The notes under the pieces are model-generated. The model ran no database searches. It saw only the letters and a program-made list of their open reading frames with translations, and had not been told where the DNA came from. Source: Holacanthus passer (Eukaryota > Chordata > Actinopteri > Pomacanthidae). From it: DNA of 64,000 nt. The stretch spans positions 186,001-250,000 of the forward strand of contig JAFREQ010000150.1 in NCBI GenBank assembly GCA_025331565.1, given 5' to 3'. The translations under genes and the position numbers were made by a program. How positions within the stretch are numbered: position 1 is the first letter of the stretch; every line of letters begins with the position of its first letter. Shown in pieces: positions 45,315-56,641 of this stretch.

Positions 45315-46285
45315 AGTACGTCCTTGAGAGCTCGATAAGATCGAACCACATTCCCTCAGAAACTAGCAGGTTCACATTTTCCTTAGAAAAGAAAGCGACT
45401 GGAGCCGCAGAGAAAGAAGAAGTGAAGAGAGGCTGAGGATGAACGCGGCGATAATGAAAAATGTGTAAGCTTCCGAGGAGCTCGATTGTATGATGGGGTA
45501 TGTGTGAACACACACAGCGCACACGGAGATATCGAACACAAAAACCCTCCCAACAACCACAGGACAAACAACAAGGATACACACAGATAACACACACAGA
45601 CACGAGGCCCAGGTTTTCTTCTCGATAAACAGGAAGGTTTTTTAAAATGTGTGTGTGAACTCATGAACTCTGGATCCTGGGTCCAGTTTTGACGCCTGGA
45701 CTGAAATTCCTGTCACACAGAAAGTCCTTTTATTAAACTCTGAAAGGCATCAATGAGGATGACGTCTGGAGCTGAACATCACTGACTGCTCAAAGGCAAA
45801 CCTCAAGACGGCAGCAACGTGTCTACAGCTTGTCTTCAGGACGATGGATGACAATGTGACTTTGAGACTAGTCCTGAGAAGAGCAAGAGAAAGTCGAACA
45901 AGCGAGTGAAAATATAGCTTAATATGCCAACTGACTCAATGTGGTTTTATACTGAATCAGACCGATAAGTTCATCCAGACTTTGTCCCTCATGTTTTCAG
46001 TCTTTCCACGTCTCCAACATCCACTCAGCTATATCAACAGCTATTATGAAGAACAATGCAAGGACTCTGTGTTGTTCTTGTCATGTGCAAATCTTCTGTT
46101 GCAAACAAAGCTTTGCCTTTTAATCCTTTAATTATCTAATTTAACTAATCTTGTTGGTTCTTCAAACAGGGTGGAAGCACCAACATGGAAATGAAATGAA
46201 ATAAGGCCTTTTTATATTTCCAGATTCATTTCGTAGGACTATTTGTCAATTAAGGGCCAACGCATCACAACTACATGCCTGACCC
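45315..46285. other. No gene seen
   Basis: Interrupted CA-rich stretches at 45507-45605 generate Val/Cys-rich minus-strand frames. Otherwise featureless. Confidence 0.5.
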
Positions 46286-46384
46286 CTAAAACTGACCTCC
46301 GACCCCTGACCTTAACCTAAATCTAACCTTAACCCACACAACAAACATACACAAACACATGCACACACACACACACACACACAC
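46286..46384. repeat. CCTAACC-like units leading into (CA)n
   Basis: Degenerate CCTTAACC/TCTAACC units at 46290-46335 precede interrupted CA sequence and a perfect CA run at 46362-46384. This is the same arrangement as the CA-associated repeat at 12.7-13.5 kb. Confidence 0.7.
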
Positions 46385-46641
46385 GACCAAATCCAGGTAC
46401 AAGTGAGTAAAGGCTGCAGACACACAAATAGAAAAAACACACATCACATTGTGAAGTCTGAGAAAGAACAAACCCATTTTTAAAAAGTGCTGCTTCTTGT
46501 GCTTTTTTTATACAAGTCATGAAAAGCAGCAGCAGCCAGACAGACTTAAATATTTATTTGTGGGTTTTCGGAGCCAGATGAGCTCTGACTGCATAAACAG
46601 ATTAGCTGCCGCTCTCTGCAAACGTGCTAATGTCCATATAC

Positions 46642-46644
<3 letters not shown>

Positions 46645-46695
<51 letters not shown>

Positions 46696-46757
46696 ACTTC
46701 ACACATGCAGTTATGTAAAATCCCATCCATCACATATTTGCATGTCACTGTTGCACA

Positions 46758-46808
<51 letters not shown>

Positions 46809-46913
46809 ATACACGCCTGTGTCGCTCGGCCAGACGGCTCCACCGGGCGACAGACGCAGCATAAGGTGAACCCCGGCTGTTCTCCCCAAATATTTGACCG
46901 TGTCATTGATCAT

Positions 46914-46948
<35 letters not shown>
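46645..46948. repeat. Triple microsatellite: (AC)24, (TC)22, (TG)15
   Basis: AC run 46645-46692, TC run 46761-46805 and TG run 46919-46948. The AC and TG tracts have opposite polarity and are about 226 bases apart, so a transcript or a single DNA strand could fold back on itself. Confidence 0.95.
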
Positions 46949-46951
<3 letters not shown>

Positions 46952-46984
46952 TCGCCTTCCTCACCTATTGTCCTCAGATGTCAT

Positions 46985-47165
46985 TCACCTTCGGTTATTT
47001 AAGTCCCCCGCCCGTCTTCTCCTGTTCTCCATCATCCTCTGTCAATATCTGATTTTAGCCCTTCCCCAATCTCTCTCCTTCTTTCCCTCTTTATTCCTCC
47101 CTTCCCCGCAGCCCATCTATCCATCCCCCGTCTCCTGCCCCACCATCTCTCTCTCTCCCTCCCCC
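46985..47165. repeat. Pyrimidine-rich tract
   Basis: C/T-dominated plus strand (CTCTCTCCTTCTTTCCCTC type). Frames here are Ser/Pro/Leu low complexity. Confidence 0.7.
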
Positions 47166-48055
47166 TTTGTGTCTCCGTCACAGCTGCGTCGGCTTCGTGA
47201 TGAGACACACGACTGCGGCTGAAACTGAGGCCGGGCGGACGCTGGAGTCGGAGGCAGTGCGACCAGAGGTTTGCTGGCTCACATCTGTGCAGCCGGACAG
47301 ATGTTTTCACTCACTCCCACGTTTTGATATGTAACAGCAAAGTCAGTGTGGTCGGATCAGCACCTGTGAGACAGACAGTCAGCAGCTGTTCTGGTTAAAG
47401 AGCTTCTGTTTGGTGTCGTTTTAGGAAGAGGAAGACCAAAATTAAGTTAGTGACTCAGTCTCAACAGATAAGAGGTGGAGAAGGCAGCTTCAACCACACA
47501 AGAACATCAATACTGGATGATTCTGCAAAAGCGTGATTCATGAAGTTCAATCACTGTTGCATCCTCATCTGTGATGCAACACAAACTGCATCGCTTTTTC
47601 ATTCACACAATAGTGTCCAGCTGCCGTTGGCCATCAGGAGGAATTCAGTGTATTGCTCGCTGGGTCTTCGACATGTGGACACGCCTTAACTCTCCACCAC
47701 CATGTTGGGTCCAAACCTTGCGGTGTGGCATGAGCCCAATGTTTGGGCTAATTTGATCATTTATGTTGTATTTTATCTTGACACTTCCAGGTTTTAGGAC
47801 TAACTAAAACTAGCTCTAAAATCAGGAAAAGCTCCTACATCTTCCCAAACAAAATGTGTCTTCATTAGCTGCAAAACTTTTCCGCCTGTAAAAAGACACA
47901 ATCACCGAGTGACACTCTGGTGTTAATCACGACCAGCGTGTGTGGAGCATGAAGAACTGGCATTGTGGCAATTTCCAGTAATCATCTGAGAGAAGGACGT
48001 CATTCGAGTAAATGACCAGTTAAAATGAAACCACTCCACTTCTCCCTTGGCCCCT
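47166..48055. other. No gene seen
   Basis: Mixed sequence with short frames; no recognisable repeat. Confidence 0.5.
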
Positions 48056-48250
48056 CGGGAGCCAATCAGCGTGCCTTTAATTTACCACAGTCAGCTGCTG
48101 CTTCATCTCACCGTCCCCCAGCTCCGAAACACTGATGCTAATCTGCACCTTAATATCATTCTATGGACTACCTGCATCAAAGATCTGCTCGGAAACTGGT
48201 GATGTGTCAGGCCGGGAGTTATTAGAATACAACTGTCCGATTCTTCACAC
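48056..48250. promoter_or_regulatory. Candidate regulatory block
   Basis: Repeat-free sequence with GAGCCAATCAGCGTGCCTTT (a CCAAT box), CTGATGCTAATCTGCACC, TTAATATCATTCTATGG and GGGAGTTATTAG. Enhancer-like texture. Confidence 0.35.
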
Positions 48251-48825
48251 GACTGGAGTAAAAGCTCAGATCTGATCCATGTTTAATCAGTGAACTTAGA
48301 TTAAAATGCCACAGTCTGTATTAGAGATAAAAGCAACATGAATATGACCTGTTTTTTCATGTGAATGATTCAAGATTTTGGTTGTAAATAATTTTCACAT
48401 TTACACAACAAAAAACTTTGAGTGTATTTTTCTTTATACAGAAATGAGATGCTGAGATTTGCAGGAATCAAGACAAACATGCACAGAAGCAATCAGAAAT
48501 CTGGATACTGTTTTGATCATATAAACAGGGATAAGAATAATCATAGTTCAAAACCAGGATTAGCCTCAAAATCAGGATACTAATGTGCATCCATCTGCCA
48601 TTTATTTCCTAAGGTTGGATCATTTCATGCGCTCTTTTCCAGGTTCAACACTTTGTCAAACACATGATTGGATGAAGGGGATTAACACATGGACTCAGGA
48701 ACAGTTTGTTTGTCAGTGGTTGCATTCTGTTTTTATGTATGTTTTATATATTATGTTTTTAAAAGATAATTTTAAAAATTGTTGAAATACGCTTAAACAT
48801 CAGGATAAGCTGGAAAGACGTTCAT
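48251..48825. other. No gene seen; AT-rich
   Basis: AT-rich, short frames only. Confidence 0.5.
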
Positions 48826-49211
48826 TTATTTTCCTCTCTTACCATCTTTCCATAACTCAGTTCTTCCTCTTTCTCTCTGTCTCTCATGTCTGTTCTTTTT
48901 ACCCATGTTGCTCTGCTTCCATCTCCTGCCTCCCATCTCTCACATCTCTCCTGTTTGAGTTCATATCCCCGTCTGTCATCCTCTCCTCTCCCCATCTATC
49001 TCCGTCCATCTCTACCTCCTCATTCTGCCACGCAGATTTCTCAATCTCGAGCTCCATCTTAAATCTGGGACCTCATCTTCTCTCGTCCTCCACTTCCCCA
49101 GCTCTCCTCCTCGTCTCCTTGCTTCTCTCTGCCATTTCCTCTTTTCATCTCTTCGCCACATATATTCCTCGACATACATATTTATACTCTCAACTTCTCT
49201 TACATATTCAG

Positions 49212-49256
<45 letters not shown>

Positions 49257-49404
49257 CCTCCTCCGTTCCAGTATTTCATGCGTGAATAATCCATGTCGGT
49301 CTAATCCTTTTAGCTATTCTCCCCTGTAGCCTAATGAGCCTATAGCGCTGCTGCACTGTCTCACACACACATACAGTATACACACACACACACACACACA
49401 CACA
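48826..49404. repeat. Pyrimidine tract with (TC)19 and (CA)12
   Basis: Pyrimidine-rich from 48826 to 49256, ending in a TC run at 49217-49254. An interrupted CA stretch at 49361-49372 is followed by a perfect CA run at 49381-49404. Confidence 0.85.
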
Positions 49405-49489
49405 TCAGCTATCAGTATGCTTAAGAACATTAATACCACCTTAACAGGATTCATCTCTCCTCCGGTTCCTCCTCGTCCTGATCTGTTCC

Positions 49490-49620
49490 CCTCAGCCAAT
49501 CGCAGCTCTCCTCATCCCTTATTTAATCACACTAATATCTCATTTTAATGAGATAATTGGCATCGAGTCTTTACCAGGAATAACATTTGCTAAGTGGTTT
49601 AGAGGCAAACTTGTGTCACA
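49490..49620. promoter_or_regulatory. Candidate regulatory element with homeodomain-type palindrome
   Basis: GCCAATCGCAG (CCAAT box) is followed by TTATTTAATCACACTAATAT and the inverted repeat ATCTCATT-TT-AATGAGAT (49537-49554), then GATAATTGGCATCG. Symmetric ATT/AAT half-sites with a two-base spacer fit cooperative paired-class homeodomain binding as known for that family. Function is inferred. Confidence 0.4.
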
Positions 49621-49924
49621 GATCTGCTGTTAGGAAAAACAGCTGCTGCCATAATGGACGTCCACTGGAGACTTGGCTTAGTTTTATTAAAAAATATATA
49701 AAGACGAGTTGACAAAAAGACAAAGACTCCTCGCTTGCAGGTGTACAAACACGAAGTGATGAAATAATTTAAAATAAATAGTCTAAAGTCATTTCCACAC
49801 CCACTGTGTACAAGCTGCTGCTGGAAATAAATCGTCCAGGCGCAACACGATATTTGCTTTATTATAACATCGAGCTGTGAGGCTGCTGTGCTTTGAGTCG
49901 ACGCCATCGCAAAGACAAAGACAT

Positions 49925-50050
49925 GTTGACCATGAAGGTTCTCAGTCATCAGGTCATGAGATTCAAGTAAGGGTTGAACCAAAGGCTGCTGGACTTGGTT
50001 GATTCTTGAAGACGTTTCGCCTGAGGAGGAGGAGGAGGCCTCATCACCTG
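49925..50050 (+). mobile_element. Dispersed fish repeat fragment
   Basis: ATGAAGGTTCTCAGTCATCA is followed by GGTTGAACCAAAGGCTGCTG and GATTCTTGAAGACGTTTCGC. These are landmarks of a common teleost interspersed repeat. The first landmark is shared, inverted, with 6392-6434. Diverged, no coding capacity. Class not assigned. Confidence 0.6.
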
Positions 50051-50984
50051 TCTCCCACCTACAACACACTACTACCTCACACTTGACCTTATGTGACAAC
50101 GCTGACGGTCGTTCACACTTGCCTGATTGTGCCTGATTGTCATTGGAGCGATGTTGGCTGTTGTTGTTGTGACTCTCATTAAACACTGAAGAGCACCAAC
50201 ATACTAAGTGGCATCAACGGCCGAGCAGCAGAATCTTTCACTCGTGACCAAAATGTTAATCTCACAGTGGCACAAATGGGAAATTCAGGGGATCATCATC
50301 ATCAGGACGATAAAGTTCATCCTCTCCATCGTCATCTCAAGGGTCTGACTTTTAGTCCCCATGTGATCTCAAAACTGTGGATCCCACGCTTCCAGTGATG
50401 CAACTGCAGCAGCATGTTTTGTTGGACCCTTCCTGGATAAATGCTGATGTGTTTCCAACTCGTGACATCAGCTGATGACATTATTAGGGTTCGAATATTT
50501 TCTCGTACCTGGACTATCCATGTGGACGTGTCCTGAACGGGCAGACATAAAAGGCATGAAAAAGCAGCAAGAACATCAACGATAGAAAAGCAGCAGTAAA
50601 AGCTAAGACACGACTGAAGAGCAACACATTAAGAAGTTTAAATGTTGTTTTCATGAAAATATTTGTTTAAAGGAATTCACTGACCCAGCTGAAACAAAGC
50701 TCCACAGGCACAGCACAGAGAATATGCCCCATGTAGGAAATATAGATTTTTACAAACAAACAAACACATTTGAACCAGATGGTGTTTCTAAATAATTTAG
50801 TTTAAAATCATATTTAATACAGCCGGAGGGGTGCGTGAGATATTATAGTAATCATGTGGGTTTGTTGTTCGTTGTGTGTGTGCGAGTGCATACATTACAA
50901 CATGCAGCCTACATAAACATAATGAATGTTTAAATGGGGTTTGGTGTACAGTAATGTCTTCTGCAACATCTGTGTTATGTAAAT
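50051..50984. other. No gene seen
   Basis: Mixed to AT-rich, short frames. A 119-codon minus-strand frame at 50797-51156 runs through the TG tract and is compositional. Confidence 0.5.
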
Positions 50985-51345
50985 GTGTGTGTGTGTGTGT
51001 ATGTGTGTGTTGTGTCATGTGAGGGTCAGACTCAATGTTTCTCTCTCTCTCTCTCTGCTCTTTCACTTCCTCTCCTCCATCATCCTCACAGTGTCGTCCC
51101 CTCGTCCTCAGACACCGCGGCAGGACAAAAGGTTTGCTGTGTTTCTCTCCCTCCATCTCTATCTGTCTGTCTCGGTCCTCTAATCAATCTATGTCATCGT
51201 CACCTCCTCCCTCCTTCCCCCTCCGTCTCCCCTTCACCTTGTCCATCTCTTGTCTCCCCTTTGTTTTCGACCTCGTCCTTTACTCCATCATCCTGTCTGT
51301 GCTTCCATCTGCTCGATCGCTCCTCGGCGTCAGCGTGCCGACAGT
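50985..51345. repeat. (GT)n, (TC)n and pyrimidine-rich tract
   Basis: GT run 50985-51010 (one A interruption), TC run about 51039-51056, then C/T-rich sequence to 51345. The 105-142-codon Ser/Pro/Leu frames are artefacts of this composition. Confidence 0.85.
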
Positions 51346-51359
51346 CGTCTGACAGCTAT

Positions 51360-51440
51360 ATGAATTTTACACACTCGCTGAGTCCAATTACGTTCAGCTA
51401 ATTAGCTGAAATGGCACCACAGCACTGGCACTTAATGACC
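51360..51440. promoter_or_regulatory. Candidate regulatory element with perfect 18-bp palindrome
   Basis: GTCCAATTACG is followed by TTCAGCTAATTAGCTGAA (51393-51410), which equals its own reverse complement and is centred on TAATTA. CACTTAATGACC follows. TAATTA is the classic homeodomain core. No other perfect palindrome this long was noticed in the window. Confidence 0.4.
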
Positions 51441-52839
51441 TTTGACAGACGATCCAGACTCTGTGAAACTCTTTAAAATCAGGACAGAGAACCCAACATG
51501 GCTTCAAGAATCATACATTGAAGTGATAAGTTTTAGCATTTTCTGCACTTTCAATTTTTCTGATAAGCACAGGTTGTAAAATGCTTCATGTCTCCCTGCA
51601 GCCATTTTAACCACAATTAAAGTTATTTGCTTCAGTTTGAGTCATGTGTGCAGCCAAAAACAGTACATTTTAATGTTTTTAGAAAATTAGTCCACCATGT
51701 TTACCCACTTCCTCTCTCCATAGGGGGCCCCCCACTGTTTAAAATAAACCTTCAATGGTGCAAACTAAAGGAACAAATTTCCTCTCTGGTATCATTTAAT
51801 GGATTTCATTTCCTCACTTTGCACGAAGGAGCAGAATCTCACAGAAGATTTTAAATCTTTATTAATCGAATGTGCAGATTTGCATATATTCACACCTGAG
51901 AGCCGCCAGGTGTGAACACAGCTTTGAACGACTGACCACCGAGCTGAAGTACCTGACGTGTACTTGCTGTAGTGAAATCTTTCTTGCTGCACCTGTGATC
52001 TCTACAAGGTTGTTAGCAAGTTTCTTTTCTAAACTCATTCACATCCCACATCCTTTAAGCAGCTGAGATCTCTGCAGGATGACTGGTCACACTGTCAGTG
52101 GTAGAAAAGGTGATTCACGATTTGAAAGAAACTCTGTATCGAGCTGCTTCATCACCTTCATATTGAGAGGAGCCGGTGGCGATGCCTCCTGGCCGCCTCC
52201 CATTGGAGGGATGATCAGTTGGGAGCGAACCTCGGGGCAGACAGAGCAGTCGCTGGAGGGATTACATCTTCCAGCCGCTCACTTGAGTCGACACCATAAC
52301 CTTGACCACGACGAGAACAGAAAGACGGATCTGACAATGCAGTGCAGACTATTATCAGCACAAGTGATGTGCTCCAGTTTCCACTTCCCTACGCTTGTAT
52401 GTACGGATGCCAGGAGCCAAAGGTGGAGGACTGCAGCTGAACTCAGACAGTCCCAGCTGTGAACATGGGTGAAAGTGAGGCATCGTGGTGAATCTCACAC
52501 TCTCGACCATTACCTGTGAAAGATGAGAGTGGTAAACAACACCTGGCTCTGCTGCAATCAGCTGAGCACATATACACAAACAGTATATGCGTCAAGGCTC
52601 GACTGGATATGAGACAGGGGACAGGTGGAAAGGACGGCGTGTCTCCTGGGTAATCAGGTGGACGACTCCCCTCCCGACTCCTCCGAGTATGAATGGCAGC
52701 TCATTTGACTCAACATCTGGTCAATTCCATCAATAAAACAATACAAAGAAACTCACACAGCCGAGCTGCTCGTGTAAATAAACCTCAGCAGACATTTTAA
52801 ATGAACCTTGCTAACCAGGGACAACACATCACGTCTTGC
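51441..52839. other. No gene seen
   Basis: Mixed sequence. A 127-codon plus-strand frame at 52079-52462 sits just after CTCTGCAG at 52071-52078, but I recognise no domain and see no donor that would confirm an exon. Confidence 0.4.
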
Positions 52840-53255
52840 GCCCGTTCGCTATCCACTTTGAACAAATTGCATCTGACTGATTAATAGGACCTCGAACGTG
52901 TCAGAACACATGTGTCCAAACGCAGCACGAGTGGCGGCGGCGGCCCTGATTTTGAGCGCTGTGTTGTTTATTTGATAAGCAGGTCAGTTGGAGCGTGTCA
53001 ATTATTTCTGGGCACTGGGAGAGATGGAAGGAGGAGGAGGAGGCGGGTGTGAGGACTGCTGCCGGGAAGATGAAGCACGGGAGGAGCGATGTGAAAAAAC
53101 AGTGGGTGTGTCAGAGTGTGTCAGCTTGTTGTGTGTGTGTGTGTGTACGTGATTGGTGATTGCAGAGGCCCTAATGGATTCCAGAAGGGGAGCCATAACA
53201 AACACGAGGGAAATCAAACCGTAGAAATTCCCAACAACTCGCTCTAAACATCGCA
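52840..53255. promoter_or_regulatory. Candidate regulatory blocks around a TG tract
   Basis: Two repeat-free parts flank a purine stretch and a (TG)9 at about 53128-53145. The left part (52840-53010) has CTGATTAATAGGACC and GTCAATTATTTCTGG. The right part (53150-53255) has GTGATTGGTGATTGC and CCCTAATGGATTCC. Enhancer-like texture, untested. Confidence 0.3.
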
Positions 53256-54334
53256 TCAAGAATACGCCGGCAGGTTCGCTGTCTGTCCTCGATCCAATTA
53301 CACAGCTGAGAAATGATATTCATTTTTTTCAGCCTACTCGGTGCTTAACTGCATTTTGGTATCTGGTAGGTGAGAAATTACTCAGTGCTGGAACGAGACG
53401 ACAGAAGGTTCAGACTGTTATCTCCGAAGCCACATGTCGCCTGCTGGCCTGGGATCAAATCCCTGCAGTACCTTTCCTTCAATGTCTTCTCCCAAGTCCT
53501 GGGCTGTAAACCATCCCACTCCTTCGATGCAGGAGGAATCCCAGTGGGCGTCGAGTGCAACGCCGTTTGAAAAACCCTAACTGTGTTACACTCGTTCCCG
53601 AGAGCTCATTCATTATTCAGCCTTCGCCGTGCAGTCGTGTAGCTGCATCTCAGGGTTCGACTCATCATTTATTGCTGATGATGTGCAAGTGTAAACTCGA
53701 CTCCAGCCTCTCCGTCGCAACCTCTAATACCTCTGAGGCATGAATTTATAGGCTGCTGTGGCCGGGGTCCTCCGCGACACTCGCAACACAACATCAACAA
53801 GGCAGCATCAGAGAGCAGGCACGGCTCGGCCCACGGATCCCAACCTGATGCATCACTCGCTGTTAGACTCAATTAGAGCAAACACACTGGGTTAAAATGC
53901 TGTCAGCCCTAATGCTGCTGTCTGTCTGAGGGAAAAGGTGTAACAAGGCAACAGAGCTGTTTGGTGTTGTTCAGACTGTTCACTGTGGATGAGGCCACTG
54001 ATGAGCTGGATCATGGTGGGACACTGAGCTGCAGCCAAACATGCGACAGTCACTCTTGCAAAACAACATCAAAATAAGAGAACGATCTGCTTTTCAGTCA
54101 TGAATCTCGTGACGGCAATGTCCGTTCACTACTTTGAGACTCCACAGTAAAATGTCTGGACAGCTGCTGGACGGATTGTCGAGCAGATCAGCAGAGGTTG
54201 AATCCTGATGCGATTCCTCGACTTATCATCTCCAGCAGAGGTTAAACACACAAAAAGTGGATACTGAATTCAATTCCATTTTATTCAATTTTATTCTAAT
54301 GCATGGAGACACATGGAGATGTGTCAGTTTGCTT
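53256..54334. other. No gene seen; one splice-like pair
   Basis: TTCATTTTTTTCAG at 53319-53332 and a GGTAG|GTGAGA donor bound a 37-base segment (53333-53369) that is open in one phase (YSVLNCILVSG). TGGGATCAAATCCCTG near 53449 resembles a tRNA B box and could be an old SINE trace. Neither is convincing. Confidence 0.3.
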
Positions 54335-54603
54335 TCTGTGTGAAGTCTTGAGGTAGCAGCCAGCTGGGTGGATATATATAAGAACTAGTTAGGACATGCA
54401 ATTCATCTTAAACCACAAATTGTAGTTGTTGCATTAGTTTGTTGTTGGCTGGTTTTTGAACTTTGGAAAGAGCGAGCATAGCTTTTTTGTCCATCTGTCT
54501 CCAGTCTTCATGCTAAGCTAGGCTAATTACCCCCTGACCTCATTAAATGAGACTGCCATCCTCTCATTTCTCAATGAGGAGGTCAAATAGCCTGTTTCCC
54601 AAC
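54335..54603 (-). mobile_element. Percomorph dispersed element, minus orientation
   Basis: On the plus strand it reads TTAAACCACAAATTGTAGTTG, TTTGGAAAGAGCGAGCATAG, CTCCAGTCTTCATGCTAAGC and AATAGCCTGTTTCCCA in the order expected for the reverse complement of a high-copy percomorph repeat. It shares the CCAGTCT landmark and terminal motif with 28153-28386. Diverged, no coding capacity. Confidence 0.65.
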
Positions 54604-55184
54604 ACTAACGTGATTCAACTTTCCTGGCCATAGCTTTTTTTTCAGCAGTGGTGAGGACGTAAGAAGTGCAAAACTGTCTCTCTGTCTTAAAAGATCCAAC
54701 ATTTTTCTGGTGCGTAACATGTTTTTCATTAGAGCTCGAGTCAATCACATCAAATCCAACAACTAAATCAAAGTAGAAACTAAAACCTCTCCTTCTGGAC
54801 AATGAACCACTAAAGTAGTTATGTGTAACTTTCTGAATGGACTTTGGATTTGATTGGACTTCTTATATCTGAAAATAAAAGTTTGCCTTTTGACTTTTGA
54901 TATCTGCTGCGAGTCTCTCTGTGATATGACGCCATCAGTCCTGGGACAGTATCCCGGTCAGGGAGAGGTTGTTATAGACGGGCTGTAGTTGGGAGTTCAT
55001 GGAAGGATGGATGCTGCACCCTGCACTGTCAATTACAGCGCTCCCTTCAGCCAGAACCTTGCTTGGCAGCGTCCGTGTGTGTGTGTGAATATGTGTGTTT
55101 TCTCCTTTGGGCCAAGCTTATATTTGCCGATTTTTTTTTCCCCATCTCTGCCACCATCCATCAGCTCCCCCCTCCATCAGCCGG
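54604..55184. other. No gene seen
   Basis: Short frames. A pyrimidine stretch at 55127-55175 precedes the GC-rich CCGGGCCGGGCCGGGCC near 55180. Confidence 0.45.
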
Positions 55185-55320
55185 GCCGGGCCGGGCCACC
55201 ATTTTGATTTAAGGAAAGGCCCCCGAAATAGGACTCGCCTTCTTCACTCAGAGCGAGCTGCAAATCAGGCCGATAAGGCCTTAGCTTAGCATTAATGGTG
55301 CAGAAAATTAAATTAAGGCC
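55185..55320. promoter_or_regulatory. Candidate regulatory block
   Basis: Repeat-free sequence with CCATTTTGATTTAAGG, CAAATCAGGCCGATAAGGCC and TTAGCATTAATGGTGC. Enhancer-like, untested. Confidence 0.3.
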
Positions 55321-55512
55321 AAAGTTGGGAGAGAAAAAAATAAGTGGAGGAAGGAGAATGGGGGAAATGAGAGGGGAGGAAGTGTAGCAGAAAGATGCAG
55401 GGAAGAGATAGAGTTACGAGAAGATGATGAAGAAGAGGGAGGAGGAGGAAGGACGGTGGTAGAGAGAGGTATGGAGGGAATGGGGGAGAGAGAGGGGGCA
55501 GCAGGGTGGAGG
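55321..55512. repeat. Purine-rich tract
   Basis: About 190 bases of almost pure A/G on the plus strand (GGAGGAGGAAGGACGG, GGGGGAGAGAGAGGGGGC). Potential triplex-forming sequence. Confidence 0.8.
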
Positions 55513-55514
55513 GA

Positions 55515-55625
55515 TGTTGGGAGGCGATTTGGGGACGAAGATTGTAATTGTCCGGCTCGATTCGATAACGAGGCCTTTAAAAAACTATTTCATTTTCCCT
55601 CCGCAAAGTCACACTGTTAATGGGA
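55515..55625. promoter_or_regulatory. Candidate regulatory block
   Basis: Repeat-free sequence with AGATTGTAATTGTCCGG, CGATTCGATAACGAGGCC and CACTGTTAATGGG. Enhancer-like, untested. Confidence 0.3.
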
Positions 55626-55658
55626 TTTCTGCTCTCTGGCCCTGCTGTCATAATAAAA

Positions 55659-55684
55659 CACACACACACACACACACACACACA
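55659..55684. repeat. (CA)13 microsatellite
   Basis: Perfect CA run. Confidence 0.95.
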
Positions 55685-56641
55685 ACGAACGACAAACAAA
55701 AATGGTTTCAATTTCACACATAAACCAATTCTCACCCTCTCCAGTGAACTCTTTATTCAGATAGCTGCTAAACACAGACAGAGGCAAACAAACACACACA
55801 AAAAAAAACAAGATGGGAAACGGGACACAGTGTGGAAATTATCGTTTTCCACCCCGATATCTCGCCGGCGTTATTCTTTACTTTCATGCCAATAAATCAT
55901 GTCAAAGTGAACCGAGCTGAAATGGAGTCAGAGATTATGAAGTGTTACATCCTGTTATTTTGCTTGCGGCTTTCTAAATTGCACAATGTCCTCCGAAAAA
56001 GGCTCAGCGCTGCGGCTCAGACCGTGGAATCAGACAACTTCCACGGATAAGAGAGGAAACACTTCACCGCTGCACATGTTCTGGGTGGAACAGGTGTGTG
56101 AATCCAGAGAGAGAGAGAGAACAGAAAGAGACACGTTGCAAAGACAAATTACAAATACAGTCGTGTAGGCGTCTGAGGGTGCGGCCGCATACGTTTTGCA
56201 GATCAGCCGATCTATAAGGACCCGAGCTCGTGCATGCTGATGATGCCAGAGTGTTCGTGTGTGCGTTTCTGAAGCCGAATGTATGTGTATGAAATTGAGA
56301 TTAGTTTCATTTCAAGGGAAAGTAAGTAAGAAATCTCCTGGCCCATTGCACAAAATGACCATAATCTATTCAGCCTTGATGGGATATTTGACTGATAACG
56401 CTGACTCAGCATTGGGGACAGGTAATGTCTGTATCCCGTCATGGAAAAGAAAACACCCCCCTCCCGCTGAAATACACAAACCCTCCCATCCTCCTCACGT
56501 CCCTGTCAGACGGCTGCACTTCATTACGTTCTGATGTGGGTCATCTTTAAATCTTTACCTCGTTCCAGATTCAAAAGACTTTGGACTGAGAACCAGCCGT
56601 CGGCTCTTGCTGCTCCTGTTTCAGCCTCCTGACGCCGGCTA
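55685..56641. other. No gene seen
   Basis: Mixed sequence; frames of up to 91 codons without recognisable domain. A short GA run lies at 56106-56122. Confidence 0.45.

Noticed and set aside
46286..46340. Interstitial telomeric repeat
   Set aside because: Same reason: irregular CCTTAACC/TCTAACC units leading into CA, not a tandem hexamer.
49599..50186. 195-codon minus-strand frame
   Set aside because: It overlaps a dispersed repeat fragment (49925-50050) and has no recognisable domain, so I attribute it to chance plus repeat sequence.
53333..53369. 37-base exon-like segment YSVLNCILVSG
   Set aside because: The acceptor is good, but it is isolated, its length is not a multiple of three, and no partner exon is found.
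53445..53470. tRNA-like B box
   Set aside because: One B-box-like motif without an A box or cloverleaf. At most an old SINE trace.
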